From the NCBI GenBank assembly GCA_022750295.1, contig JAKIVZ010000004.1, forward strand, positions 58,609 to 122,608: 64,000 nucleotides of DNA, given 5' to 3'. Positions within the stretch are counted from its first letter, which is position 1; each line of letters opens with the position of its first letter. Below, piece after piece: positions 9,331 to 18,550 of the stretch. Origin of the DNA: Candidatus Lutacidiplasma silvani (GTDB lineage Archaea; Thermoplasmatota; Thermoplasmata; Lutacidiplasmatales; UBA184). The translations under genes were made by a program, and so were the position numbers. The notes under the pieces were generated by a model. The model did no database searches. It saw nothing but the letters and a program-made list of their open reading frames with translations, and was not told where the DNA came from.

Positions 9331-10251
9331 ATGGGTCGTCCGTTGGTCGCGGCGCTGGCCGCGCGCCCGCTGTTCTTCGAGCCGGTCCCGCCGAGCGCCC
9401 GCGCTCCCGAAGCCCGGGTCGAAGCGCAGTTCCAGGCGGCCCGGACGCTGGTCACCGAGGTCGGCCGCGTCGACGCGGTGAACGTTCCGGAACTCGTCGA
9501 TGAGAACCACGACGGCCGGCCGTACTACCGGTCGGGCGACGTCCGCTGGTTCGCCCGCCGCCTCGCCGAGGCGACCGGGGCCGAGGCGGTCGTGAACAAG
9601 GTCGTCGCCCACCTCCCGAGCGCGGAGGCGACGTCGGCGTGGGCCGAGCAGACGGTCGCCCGGGGCGTCCGCTCGTTCGTCCTCGTCGGAGGGTCGAGCC
9701 GGTACATCCCCTACCCCGGACCCGCCGTGGCCGAGGCGAACCGACTCTGCCGGTCCGCGGCGACGGTGGCGGGCGGGGCGCTCGGGAACATCGCCATCCC
9801 GCAACGGGTCGGCGAAGCGCACCGGATGCTGGCCAAGACCCGCGCCGGGGCGACGTTCTTCACGACCCAGATCGCGTTCGATCCGACCGCGACGGTCCGG
9901 CTCGTCCGGGAGTACGACGTCCTCTGCCGGCAATCCGGCCTCCCCCCCGCGGCGGTCGTCGTCTCGGTCGCCCCCTTGGCCGACGAGGCCGACGCCGAAT
10001 TCGTCCGGTGGCTCGGGGCCGACATGCCCGAGGCGACCGAGCGGGCGATTCTGAACGGCGACGAACGGGGGGCCGCCGGCCGCTCGGTCGAGCGGGCCCT
10101 CGCGCTCTGGACCGAGGTGCGCCGCGCGGCGGCCGCGGCCCAGGCCGAGGTCCCCCTCGGGGTGAACGTCGAGCAGCTCTCGCAGCGGCACCTCGAATCG
10201 GCCGCGGAGATGCTCCGGGCGTTCGCGCCGGCGATCGATGCGCGCGACTGA
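9331..10251 (+). CDS. Methylenetetrahydrofolate reductase-like protein
   Basis: FFEPVPPSAR..., VDAVNVPELVDENHDGRPYYRSGD, ARGVRSFVLVGGSS, ATFFTTQIAFDP; MetF-like TIM barrel pattern. Confidence 0.7.
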   Translation: MGRPLVAALAARPLFFEPVPPSARAPEARVEAQFQAARTLVTEVGRVDAVNVPELVDENHDGRPYYRSGDVRWFARRLAEATGAEAVVNKVVAHLPSAEATSAWAEQTVARGVRSFVLVGGSSRYIPYPGPAVAEANRLCRSAATVAGGALGNIAIPQRVGEAHRMLAKTRAGATFFTTQIAFDPTATVRLVREYDVLCRQSGLPPAAVVVSVAPLADEADAEFVRWLGADMPEATERAILNGDERGAAGRSVERALALWTEVRRAAAAAQAEVPLGVNVEQLSQRHLESAAEMLRAFAPAIDARD

Positions 10252-10259
10252 CCCGAACC

Positions 10260-11051
10260 TTACGGTCGGCGACCCCGGCCGACCACGACGCTCGTCGGGA
10301 TCTCGAAGGCGGTGCCCACGCGGTACTCGCGGACCCTCCGGAGGACTTCGGCGTGGAGTCGCTCCCGGTCGTCGGTTCCGAGCGCGAGGATCGAAGCCCG
10401 CGTCCGCGCGCTCCCATCGTGGAACATTCCCCAGAACACCTCGGGCTCCGGGATCGTGCCGGCCCAGTCGACGTGCTCGTTCGGCAGGGGAAGGAGTCCC
10501 GCGTTCCGCATCGCCACCTCGAAGGCACCGGGTTCTCCGAACCGGAAGAACCCGGGCGCCGCGTGGGACGGCGGCGCGAGTCCGAGCGCCGCGATCGACG
10601 ACGGGATGATCGTCAGGGCCTGGGCGGCCGGTCCCCACACCGCGAAGGCGACGACCCCGCCGGGCCGGACCGCCCGGGCCGCCTCCCGGAGCGCCCCCTC
10701 GGGGTCGGGAAAGTGGAGGAGGCCGAGATTCGAGACGACGCGGTCGAAGGTGCCGCTTCGGACGGGGAGCCGGGCCGCGTCGGCGTGGACCCGCGGGACC
10801 TGCGGGTCGCCCTTCCGGAGCATGGGGAGCGAGAAATCGAGGGCGACCGGGAACGCGCCCCGGGCGAGCGCCCCCCGGGAGACCGGTCCGGGGCCGGTGG
10901 CCACGTCGAGAATCGTGTCCCCGGCCCCGACGAGGGCCGCATCGAGGAGCCGGGGGATCGAAGGGGCGACGAACGCCGCCCAGAGCCGGTCGTAGGCGTC
11001 GGCGACGGCGGGGTCGGTCCAGGCGTCCCGCTCGAGCCGGGCGAACGCCAT
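10260..11051 (-). CDS. Class I SAM-dependent methyltransferase (UbiE-like)
   Basis: AGDTILDVATGPGPVSRGAL..., FDRVVSNLGLLHFPDPEGALREAARAVRPGGVVAFAVWG. Confidence 0.8.
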   Translation of the reverse strand: MAFARLERDAWTDPAVADAYDRLWAAFVAPSIPRLLDAALVGAGDTILDVATGPGPVSRGALARGAFPVALDFSLPMLRKGDPQVPRVHADAARLPVRSGTFDRVVSNLGLLHFPDPEGALREAARAVRPGGVVAFAVWGPAAQALTIIPSSIAALGLAPPSHAAPGFFRFGEPGAFEVAMRNAGLLPLPNEHVDWAGTIPEPEVFWGMFHDGSARTRASILALGTDDRERLHAEVLRRVREYRVGTAFEIPTSVVVGRGRRP

Positions 11052-11072
11052 CGGCCGGGGGAGGGCTCCGGC

Positions 11073-11351
11073 CTACTTGTACGTCGACTGGTGGACGGTG
11101 CCTTCGTCGTCGACGATGGTGATGCACTCACCTTCGCATTCGAACAGGCACGCCTCGCACATGATGCAGTCCGGCCCGTGGATGACGGCCGATTTCTCCG
11201 CCCGGAACTGGAACTTGGCGGCGACGGACGGGTCGTCGACGGCGTCGGGAAAGTTCTCGCGCGGCTGCATCTCGAAGACGGTCACGGGACAGACGTCGCG
11301 GCAGTGGGTGCAGCCGGTGCACTTGGCGTGCTGGACTTCCACGGTAACCAT
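11073..11351 (-). CDS. 4Fe-4S ferredoxin-type protein
   Basis: MVTVEVQHAKCTGCTHCRDVCPVTVFEM...CIMCEACLFECEGECI; two Cys-rich cluster motifs. Confidence 0.85.
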   Translation of the reverse strand: MVTVEVQHAKCTGCTHCRDVCPVTVFEMQPRENFPDAVDDPSVAAKFQFRAEKSAVIHGPDCIMCEACLFECEGECITIVDDEGTVHQSTYK

Positions 11352-11505
11352 CGGGGGGGCCTCGCGGCGCGCGACAACCCTTGGGTATTTGAATCCGGGC
11401 CCACGAATACGACGGAGGCCGGCGGCGCCGTCGCGGGGCGGCACCCTTCCGACAACCGGGTCGGCCGGCAACCTCAAGGGCACGCCGAAAGTCGGCCGGG
11501 CGACC

Positions 11506-12282
11506 ATGTCCGAAACCCTCGAGTGGTCCGACCTGGCCGGCTGGTACGACGCGAAGCAAGGCGACGACGGGGACCTGTGGCACCGCGAGTTGATCGATCC
11601 GGGACTCCTCTCGGTGTTGGGGGAGGTCCGCGGGCTCGACCTCCTGGACCTCGCCTGCGGGAACGGGTACCTGGCCCGGCGGTTGGCCCGCCGGGGCGCC
11701 CGGGTCGTTGGCGTCGATTCCTCCGCCCCGATCGTCGCCCTTGCCGAGGCTCGCGAACGCCGAGAGCCGCTCGGGATCCGGTATCACGTGAGCGACGCCG
11801 GGTCGATCCCCCAGCTGGTGGACGGTTCGCTCGACGCCGTCTACTCGAACATGGCGCTCATGGACATGCCGGACCTCGTGGGCCCGTTCCGGGAGGTCGC
11901 CCGGGTCCTCCGGCCCGGGGGGCGGTTCGTCGCGAGCATCTGCCACCCGTGCTTCGACGTCCCCGGCGCCGGCTCCTGGCTCTGGGAACGGAAGGAGTTC
12001 GTGACCACGGTCAGCCGACGGGTCGGGAAGTACCGCGTCCCGTTCGAGACCGCGACCCCCTGGATCGTCCCCGATCACGCGCCGTTCTCCACCCGGTCGT
12101 ATCATCGCCCCCTCTCGGGGTATGTCCGCGAACTCGCTCGCGCCGGACTTGCGGTGACCGCGATGGAGGAGCCCGACGGCTCCGAAACGTTCCGGGCGGC
12201 GAGCCCGCAGGGCGAGGGAATCCACGAGGTTCCGCTCCACCTGGTGTTCGAGGCCCGGAAGCTCCTCGCCCCCCACCCGTAG
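11506..12282 (+). CDS. Class I SAM-dependent methyltransferase
   Basis: In-frame ATG 11506; GLDLLDLACGNGYLARRLARRGARVVGVDSS..., LDAVYSNMALMDMPDLVGPFREVARVLRPGGRFVASI. Confidence 0.85.
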   Translation: MSETLEWSDLAGWYDAKQGDDGDLWHRELIDPGLLSVLGEVRGLDLLDLACGNGYLARRLARRGARVVGVDSSAPIVALAEARERREPLGIRYHVSDAGSIPQLVDGSLDAVYSNMALMDMPDLVGPFREVARVLRPGGRFVASICHPCFDVPGAGSWLWERKEFVTTVSRRVGKYRVPFETATPWIVPDHAPFSTRSYHRPLSGYVRELARAGLAVTAMEEPDGSETFRAASPQGEGIHEVPLHLVFEARKLLAPHP

Positions 12283-12349
12283 CCGCCCGCCCCGGAGGGG
12301 CCGGACCCGCGACCGAAACGGGCATCCTCTAGGCGGCGGTGCCGGCGCC

Positions 12350-12970
12350 ATGGCCGGGATGAACCCGTCGGCTCAGAACATCGTGAACGCGCTGCAGGGG
12401 CAGAAACTCCTGCTGATGAAGATGCAGATCCTCTCGCTCGGCAAGAACTACTGGGTGATGGACCCGGCGCAGACCCCGCTCTGCTACATCGGGCTCGATT
12501 CCGGCCAGAACGTCAGCGCCGCCCTCCTGAAGGGAGCCGTGGCGTCGGTCGCGGGCGACTACATCGGCCGCTACGCGGCGCGGACCCAGCAGTACACCTA
12601 CACCGTCAAGGACAGCCACCAGCAGGTCGCGATGCTGATCAAGAAGGGCTCGGGCGGGAACAAGAGCCGGTTCGACATCGTCGACGCGGTCACCGGCGGG
12701 AGCTTCGGCGCGATCGAGATGAAGCGGAGCCTGATCGGCGGCCTCCATGCGACGTGGGTCGACCCGAACGGGGCGCCGATGATGGTGACGAAGGGGAACA
12801 TCATCCGCCGCAAGTACAGCATCAACGGCCCCGACGGACGTGAGATCGGGCGGGTCCGTCACAAGATCCTCGCGATCCGGGACGTCTGGCAGCTCGAGTT
12901 CGAGACCGGCGCGAACCACCTCTATTCGACGATCTTCGCGACGATCCTCGACTTCGAGAAGAAGATGTAA
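12350..12970 (+). CDS. LURP-one-related/scramblase-like family protein
   Basis: YTVKDSHQQVAMLIKKG...FDIVDAVTGGSFGAIEMKRS...YSINGPDGREIGRVRHKILAIRDVWQLEF; tubby-like/LOR repeat pattern. Confidence 0.6.
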   Translation: MAGMNPSAQNIVNALQGQKLLLMKMQILSLGKNYWVMDPAQTPLCYIGLDSGQNVSAALLKGAVASVAGDYIGRYAARTQQYTYTVKDSHQQVAMLIKKGSGGNKSRFDIVDAVTGGSFGAIEMKRSLIGGLHATWVDPNGAPMMVTKGNIIRRKYSINGPDGREIGRVRHKILAIRDVWQLEFETGANHLYSTIFATILDFEKKM

Positions 12971-13019
12971 CCCGGAGGAGAGGCGAGGTCGCCCTCGGTC
13001 GAACCGGGGGCGGGTTCCC

Positions 13020-13232
13020 CTACCGGTTGTGGGCGACCCGGTGGTGGTCGCGGAGCTCTTCCGGGGTCCGGAACTTGGCGGGGCAGAACGCGCAGCCGTG
13101 GATGGCGGTCGTGCTCTCGCCTTCGGCCCTCTGCTCGGCGTGGACTTCCTTGTGCTCGCCCAGCTCCATCTCGTTCGAGAGGACGACGCCGCAGACAGGG
13201 CACGTGACCGAGGTCGGGGGTGATGCGGCCAT
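13020..13232 (-). CDS. Small two-finger C2H2 zinc finger protein
   Basis: ATG 13232: CPVCGVVLSNEMELGEHKEVH and CAFCPAKFRTPEELRDHHRVAH. Confidence 0.8.
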   Translation of the reverse strand: MAASPPTSVTCPVCGVVLSNEMELGEHKEVHAEQRAEGESTTAIHGCAFCPAKFRTPEELRDHHRVAHNR

Positions 13233-13294
13233 GGAGCCGGGAAGACCTGCGGCAGAAAAAGCTCCCGGGGCAAGGCTGGGGGCGGGCCGCGGCC

Positions 13295-14728
13295 TCAGTC
13301 TCGGCGACGGGCGAGCATGAGCGCCACTACCGGGGCCGAAATCGCCACGAACGCAGTCACTGCGAGGAGCGACCCGAAAAGGGTGCCAGCGGACGGGAGC
13401 CCGGACCACCCCTCGCCCGGGGAGCCGAGCCAGGAGAAGTACTCCCCGATTGCCGCCCCGGCGAGTTGCGTCGGGTTCCAAAGCGGAGCCGCGCCAAGCG
13501 CCCCGCTGGGCGTGCTCGTGTGTCCGAGTTCGGCCACCAGATAGATGGTGTCCGAGACGAAGAAGGCGAGGAACCCGGCCACGCCGCCGGCGACGACCGC
13601 CACCAATCCGGCCGAACGCAGGAGGTGGGCGAGCAGGAACACAAAGCCGAGAAAGGCCACGGCTTCCAGGAATAAGCCCGCCCAGATCATTGCGAGCAGC
13701 GCGGGGGCGAGCCCGCTCACGGGCCCGTAGATCGCGAATTCGATCACGACGGCCGCGGCCACCACAACGGCCAGCGGGACCACCGCGGAAACGTACCGTC
13801 GGATCAGCACGCCGGCGCGGGTGGTCGGCAAGCCGAGCACCGGCTCGAGGGAGCGGGAGCTCCGGGGCCGGGCGTACGCGGCGTACCCGAGTCCAATCGC
13901 CACGAGGGGGACGACAAACCCCCACTGGTTCGTGTCCTCCAAGAGGTCTTGTCCCCAGAACGTCTGATTGTACGGCACCACGCTCAATTCACGTGGTGTC
14001 TCGCTCATTCCGGCCAGCTCCGAGCCGTTCCGGTTGAGGAGGAGGAAGTCGATTCGGGAGGATGAGAGCGGGAGCTCCCCTCGCGGGATCACGTAGGTGG
14101 TGACGTCGCTCGTGACCGGAGTCAAACTCAGTTGGACTTCCCGGGGATCCGGCGCGGAGTAATTGGCTCGGATCTCGAGCGACGGTCCGTCCGGGGCCCC
14201 CCCACTGGGGCCGGGACAGAACAGGAGCATCGTCGGGGTGAGGTCGTACGGCCCTGAGTCGACCAGCGAGAGCGTGCCGGGACCCGGGACGACGTCGCCG
14301 GGCGGGGTTGCACCAACCGGCCCAGTCCATTCGTCGGTGCCGCCGGACGACACGGACTCGATGGTGAATTCGGTGGTCGAGTCGTTCCGTGCGATGGTCA
14401 CGGTCGCTCGGCCATCCGGCCCCGTAGTCGCGCTCCCGCTCACGGCGGGGACCGAGCTCGAATTTCCCCCCGCCGGGACCGATACCGTGAGATTGGCCCC
14501 GGCGATAGGGGCGCCGTGCCCATTGAAGACGTAGAACCAGAATACGAAGCCGCCGTTGTACTCGTACGAAAACGCGTAGCCGCTGTTGTAGCCATAGTCG
14601 AACGGACGCCCCAGGCTCGGGGTGGATCCCACGTCGAAGAGACCCGCGAGGAGGAGGACGAGGATCAGGGTCACGATCGTCGCCGGGGCGAAGAGGGTGC
14701 GTCGCAGGTCGGCGAGGATCGCGCTCAC
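13295..14728 (-). CDS. ABC-2 type transporter membrane/permease protein
   Basis: Multiple hydrophobic segments with extracellular loop; ATGA overlap with upstream ATPase gene. Confidence 0.75.
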   Translation of the reverse strand: MSAILADLRRTLFAPATIVTLILVLLLAGLFDVGSTPSLGRPFDYGYNSGYAFSYEYNGGFVFWFYVFNGHGAPIAGANLTVSVPAGGNSSSVPAVSGSATTGPDGRATVTIARNDSTTEFTIESVSSGGTDEWTGPVGATPPGDVVPGPGTLSLVDSGPYDLTPTMLLFCPGPSGGAPDGPSLEIRANYSAPDPREVQLSLTPVTSDVTTYVIPRGELPLSSSRIDFLLLNRNGSELAGMSETPRELSVVPYNQTFWGQDLLEDTNQWGFVVPLVAIGLGYAAYARPRSSRSLEPVLGLPTTRAGVLIRRYVSAVVPLAVVVAAAVVIEFAIYGPVSGLAPALLAMIWAGLFLEAVAFLGFVFLLAHLLRSAGLVAVVAGGVAGFLAFFVSDTIYLVAELGHTSTPSGALGAAPLWNPTQLAGAAIGEYFSWLGSPGEGWSGLPSAGTLFGSLLAVTAFVAISAPVVALMLARRRD

Positions 14729-15627
14729 GTCGCGCCCCGGACCAGTTCGAGGTAGAGCTCTTCGAGCCCATCGTCCTCGCGCGTCAAACCCTGAACGACG
14801 TAGCCGGCGTGGACGAGCGCGGCGGCGATCCCTCCGGCGTCGACGCCCTCACCCCGCACAAGGGCCCCCCCGGGAACCAACTCTGGGGTGCCGAAGCGTT
14901 CCAGGACGCGGAGGCCGGCCTCGTCGAATCCGGGAACTTGGACCCGGACGACTCGGCTGGGCCGCTCGTGCAACTCCGCCCGGTCGAGGACTTTGAGCAA
15001 GCGACCCTCGTGGAGGACGGCGACCCGGTCGGCGAACTTCGCGAGCTCCCGGAGGTTGTGGGAGGAGAGCAAGAGGCCGCATCCCGCGGCCCGGCGTTCG
15101 CGGACCCACGCCCGGACCGTAACCACTGCCTCGGGGTCGAGTCCGTTGAACACCTCGTCCAGGAGGAGATATTTCGGCTGAGTGAGCTCGGAGGCGATGA
15201 GGGAGAGGCGCCGCCTCATCCCGAGGGAGAGCGTCCGGACCCGCCGTCGCCGAAACTGGGTAAGGCCCCAGGTCTCCAGAAGCTCCCCGATCCGGGCCGG
15301 TTCGACGTCGCCGACGATCGCCGCGTAGTAGCGCAGGAGGGGCTCCACCTTGGCGCTCTCCTCGTGGACCGACTCCTCCGGAACCCAGCCCAAGAGACGG
15401 GAGGCCGCCACCTTCTCGCGGTCGAGCGGATGGCCGTCCACCTGGACATTCCCAGAGCCGGGGAGGCTTACCCCGGCGGCGATGCGGATCGCAGTGGTCT
15501 TTCCCGCTCCGTTCCGGCCGACGAGACCGAGGACTTCCCCGGGCTCAACCTTTAAGGTGAGGTCCCGGAGAGCCGGGGTCCGATTTGGCCAGAATCGCTT
15601 CGATACATTCTGGAACTCGAGGGCCAT
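14725..15627 (-). CDS. ABC transporter ATP-binding protein
   Basis: ATG 15627: MALEFQNVSKRFWPNRTPALRDLTLKVEPGEVLGLVGRNGAGKTTAIRIAAG (Walker A), LSLGMRRRLSL, YLLLDEVFNGLDP. Confidence 0.9.
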   Translation of the reverse strand: MALEFQNVSKRFWPNRTPALRDLTLKVEPGEVLGLVGRNGAGKTTAIRIAAGVSLPGSGNVQVDGHPLDREKVAASRLLGWVPEESVHEESAKVEPLLRYYAAIVGDVEPARIGELLETWGLTQFRRRRVRTLSLGMRRRLSLIASELTQPKYLLLDEVFNGLDPEAVVTVRAWVRERRAAGCGLLLSSHNLRELAKFADRVAVLHEGRLLKVLDRAELHERPSRVVRVQVPGFDEAGLRVLERFGTPELVPGGALVRGEGVDAGGIAAALVHAGYVVQGLTREDDGLEELYLELVRGAT

Positions 15628-15767
15628 CTTTCTCCCCGCCGTGCTCCGATCGGAAGGTCGTCTCAGGCGCCGAACGTCGGGCAGTCCTGGATCCCGGGCC
15701 CCGCGTGACCCCGGACCATCGTAGGGCCAAGGTCCCCCTGTGGTATATCGGGGGTCACCGGCCGGGA

Positions 15768-17066
15768 TTAGGGAACCAGGCCCTCCTTCCGGTAGTCGGT
15801 CGTGATGCCCCCGAGGAGTTTCGCGAGCCCACAGGCGGTCAGGAACGAAAGCACAAACACCGCGATCATCACGACGACCACGCCGAAGATCTCGACCCCG
15901 AGCTGGTGGACGGCCGCGGTACCGCCGCCGAAGAGGAGTCCGGCGGGGAGCGACGGGAGGCCCGGATACGCGGGAAGAGCCCCCGAATACGCCGGCTGCG
16001 CGAAGAACGCAATCATCCCGACCCCGAACAGCCCGCCCACGAGATGGCCCGGGAGGAGGCCGACCGGGTCGGAGACCCACTTCCACTTCGCGAAGTACTT
16101 CTCGCCGACCAGGAAGATCGGACCCCCGAGAAGCCCGAGGACGATCGCGCTGGCCGGGCTGACGAACCCGGCGACCGGCGTGATCACGATGAGACCCATC
16201 AGGATCCCGTTCGTGGAGTCCAGCAACGTCGGCGCTTCGGCGTGGAGGATGTGCCGGAAGGCGAGCACCGAGATCATCCCGGCCGCGGCGGCCAAGAATG
16301 TGGTGAGGACGACGACGGTCGTTTCGTCGTTGAACGCGAGGACGCTTCCCGGGTTGAAGCCGAACCACCCGACCCACAGCAGGAGGATCGCGAGCGTCAG
16401 CCATCCTGGCGAGACCCGGATCGGGGTCTGCGGGCTCGTCGTAAGCCCCTTCGCCCGCTCTTCCCGCCAGAACTGGTAGAGAAGGCCGAGCCCGGCCGCC
16501 CCGGCGGCGCCGTGGACGACGAGCCCCCCCGCGAAATCGACCATCCCAAGTTTCGCGAGCCAGCCGGTGGGGTTCCAGATCCAGGCGGCCGGCAGGTTCC
16601 AGATGAGAACGAAGTACACGACCGAGTACGCCGCGACGGCGACCGGTTTCATCTTCCGCAGCACGACGACCCCGACGAGTGCGAGGGTGACGGCCGCGAA
16701 CGCGGTCTCGAACAGGAAGTACGTCCCGGTGTCGAGCCCGGTCCCGAACCCCGCGGGCGCCATCGACCACCAGACCGTCCCGGGGGCGGTGGCGGGGTTC
16801 GCCGCGAAGCTGCCGAGGAACAGACCGGGGCGGTAAAACGGGTTCCCGATGATGCCGCCGCCGATCGTGGGCGCGAACGCGGTGTTGAACCCGACGATCG
16901 CCATGACGAACAGCGCGATGGACGTCATCAGGACCGTCTTCATCAGGCTCGCATAGAGCGCTTCGCCGAGCTCGCCGACCTCGAGGAGGCCGACGGAGAT
17001 CGTCATGGTGAAGACGAGCAGGGCGGCGAGGATCACCCACAGATTGTTGATCGGGTCCCCTAGCAC
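15768..17066 (-). CDS. amt: Ammonium transporter (Amt family)
   Basis: DFAGGLVVHGAAG (first pore His), DPVGLLPGHLVGGLFGVGMIAFFA (second pore His region), about 11 TM segments. Confidence 0.9.
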   Translation of the reverse strand: MLGDPINNLWVILAALLVFTMTISVGLLEVGELGEALYASLMKTVLMTSIALFVMAIVGFNTAFAPTIGGGIIGNPFYRPGLFLGSFAANPATAPGTVWWSMAPAGFGTGLDTGTYFLFETAFAAVTLALVGVVVLRKMKPVAVAAYSVVYFVLIWNLPAAWIWNPTGWLAKLGMVDFAGGLVVHGAAGAAGLGLLYQFWREERAKGLTTSPQTPIRVSPGWLTLAILLLWVGWFGFNPGSVLAFNDETTVVVLTTFLAAAAGMISVLAFRHILHAEAPTLLDSTNGILMGLIVITPVAGFVSPASAIVLGLLGGPIFLVGEKYFAKWKWVSDPVGLLPGHLVGGLFGVGMIAFFAQPAYSGALPAYPGLPSLPAGLLFGGGTAAVHQLGVEIFGVVVVMIAVFVLSFLTACGLAKLLGGITTDYRKEGLVP

Positions 17067-17198
17067 GGCCGCCTCCGCCGTCCCGTCACGGCGACCGAAC
17101 TCGGGAGCCGACCGGCCACCCGTGCGATTCCGTGGGAGTGGGTATTTAGGGGTTCGTTTGCGCCGGAAAACGACGGGGGAGCCGACGGTCGCGCCCGC

Positions 17199-18341
17199 TC
17201 ACGCCGAGCGTCGTACGATCAGCGGCACGGCGTGCATCGAGTTGTTGGCCACGCCCCGGAAGTTCCACTCGGCCCGCAACGGCTGGGTGTCGCCCCGTTC
17301 GTCGGTCGCCCGGCAGCGAAGGACGAAGTACCCCGGTCGCTCGAGGTCGATTGGAACCTCCCATCGGACCCAGGCGTGGGGAGTTTCGGGACCCAGGAGG
17401 GTCGCGGGCCGCCAGGTGCCACCCTCGCCGGAGTCGTCCGGGAGGCCGACCGCGACCTCCACCCGCGAGATCGCGGCCTCGCCGGACCAGGCGGCCCCGC
17501 GGACCACGATCCGGCCGGGGGCGACGGTGGCTCCTTCCGGGGGCCACGTGATGACGGACTTCACCTGGAGCGAGGTAACGGGCTTGCGGAGGACGTCGGG
17601 GTCGTCCCCCTCGTGGATGAACGTGTACGGCTTCGTCCGGAAAAAGCCCCGGAACGAGTGGTCGATCAGGGAGATCCGGGTTACCCACTTCACCGAGCCC
17701 ATCCCGTACCAGCCGGGTACGATGACCCGGACTGGGAACCCGTGGGAAGCGGTGAGCGGCTCGCCGTTCATCTCGAACGCCAGGAGCGTGTCGGGGTGCT
17801 CGGCTTTGACGATGGGGACGCTCATCGCGTAGGAGAGTTCCTCGGGGACTCCGGGCTCTCGGCCGTGGTCGGCCCCCTCGAAGACGGCCTCGATCGCCGC
17901 CGGACGGATCTCCGCTTTGCTGATGACGTCCCAGAGCGAGACCCCCGACCACCGGGCGGTGCCGAGCGCCCCGTGGTGCCATCGGACGCCCTGGGCGGGC
18001 GGGTAGACGGAGGAGCGGCTGTTTCCGGCACATTCCATCGTCGTGACCACCGTCCGGGTCCGCTCGCGCATCAGGTCGGCGAACGAGAGTTCGAGCGGAT
18101 GGTCGACCTCGCCATCCACGATGAGCCTCCACGATTCGACGTCGAGGTGGGGGACGGGGAAGTGGCTGCGGACAAAGAACCGCTCCGTCGGGGTGACCCA
18201 TGTGTCGAGCTCGGGAAGGGGGGTCTCCGCGCAGTACGGCTCCTTCGTGACAACGGTGAGCCCCTTCGAGGGCTCCGACAGGCCCGGCGCCTCCGGGGAC
18301 GCCTCGGCCGCCGGGCTTCGCCCCGTGAAGGTTCCCGTCAT
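17199..18341 (-). CDS. Sulfite oxidase-type molybdopterin-dependent oxidoreductase
   Basis: Likely start ATG 18341; TTMECAGNSRS (Mo-ligand Cys), HGFPVRVIVPGWYGMGSVKWVTRI, C-terminal dimerisation-like domain. Confidence 0.85.
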   Translation of the reverse strand: MTGTFTGRSPAAEASPEAPGLSEPSKGLTVVTKEPYCAETPLPELDTWVTPTERFFVRSHFPVPHLDVESWRLIVDGEVDHPLELSFADLMRERTRTVVTTMECAGNSRSSVYPPAQGVRWHHGALGTARWSGVSLWDVISKAEIRPAAIEAVFEGADHGREPGVPEELSYAMSVPIVKAEHPDTLLAFEMNGEPLTASHGFPVRVIVPGWYGMGSVKWVTRISLIDHSFRGFFRTKPYTFIHEGDDPDVLRKPVTSLQVKSVITWPPEGATVAPGRIVVRGAAWSGEAAISRVEVAVGLPDDSGEGGTWRPATLLGPETPHAWVRWEVPIDLERPGYFVLRCRATDERGDTQPLRAEWNFRGVANNSMHAVPLIVRRSA

Positions 18342-18484
18342 GCGTGCCCGAGCGTCCGTCGGCGGACGCGGTGTTCGGCGCAGGATTCGCACGGCCGGGC
18401 AGATTAACCCATCGGCGACCCCGGAGGTCGCGTTCCCGAACGGACCCGGCGCCGACGGAACGGGAAGCACCCGCGATTCCAGTT

Positions 18485-18512
18485 TACTATATAGTCACGG
18501 TAAATAATCCTT
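18485..18512 (+). promoter_or_regulatory. AT-rich TATA-like promoter region upstream of phoU
   Basis: ttactatatagtcacggtaaataatcc, AT-rich island in GC-rich DNA about 40-65 nt upstream of ATG 18551. Confidence 0.45.
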
Positions 18513-18550
18513 AAGCCCATCGCCAACTACGAGGGCTCGGGTGAGCCGGC

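Noticed and set aside
13545-13730. Lys/Thr-rich plus-strand ORF within the ABC permease
   Set aside because: Lies antisense to a hydrophobic permease CDS that overlaps its ATPase by ATGA; no support for coding.
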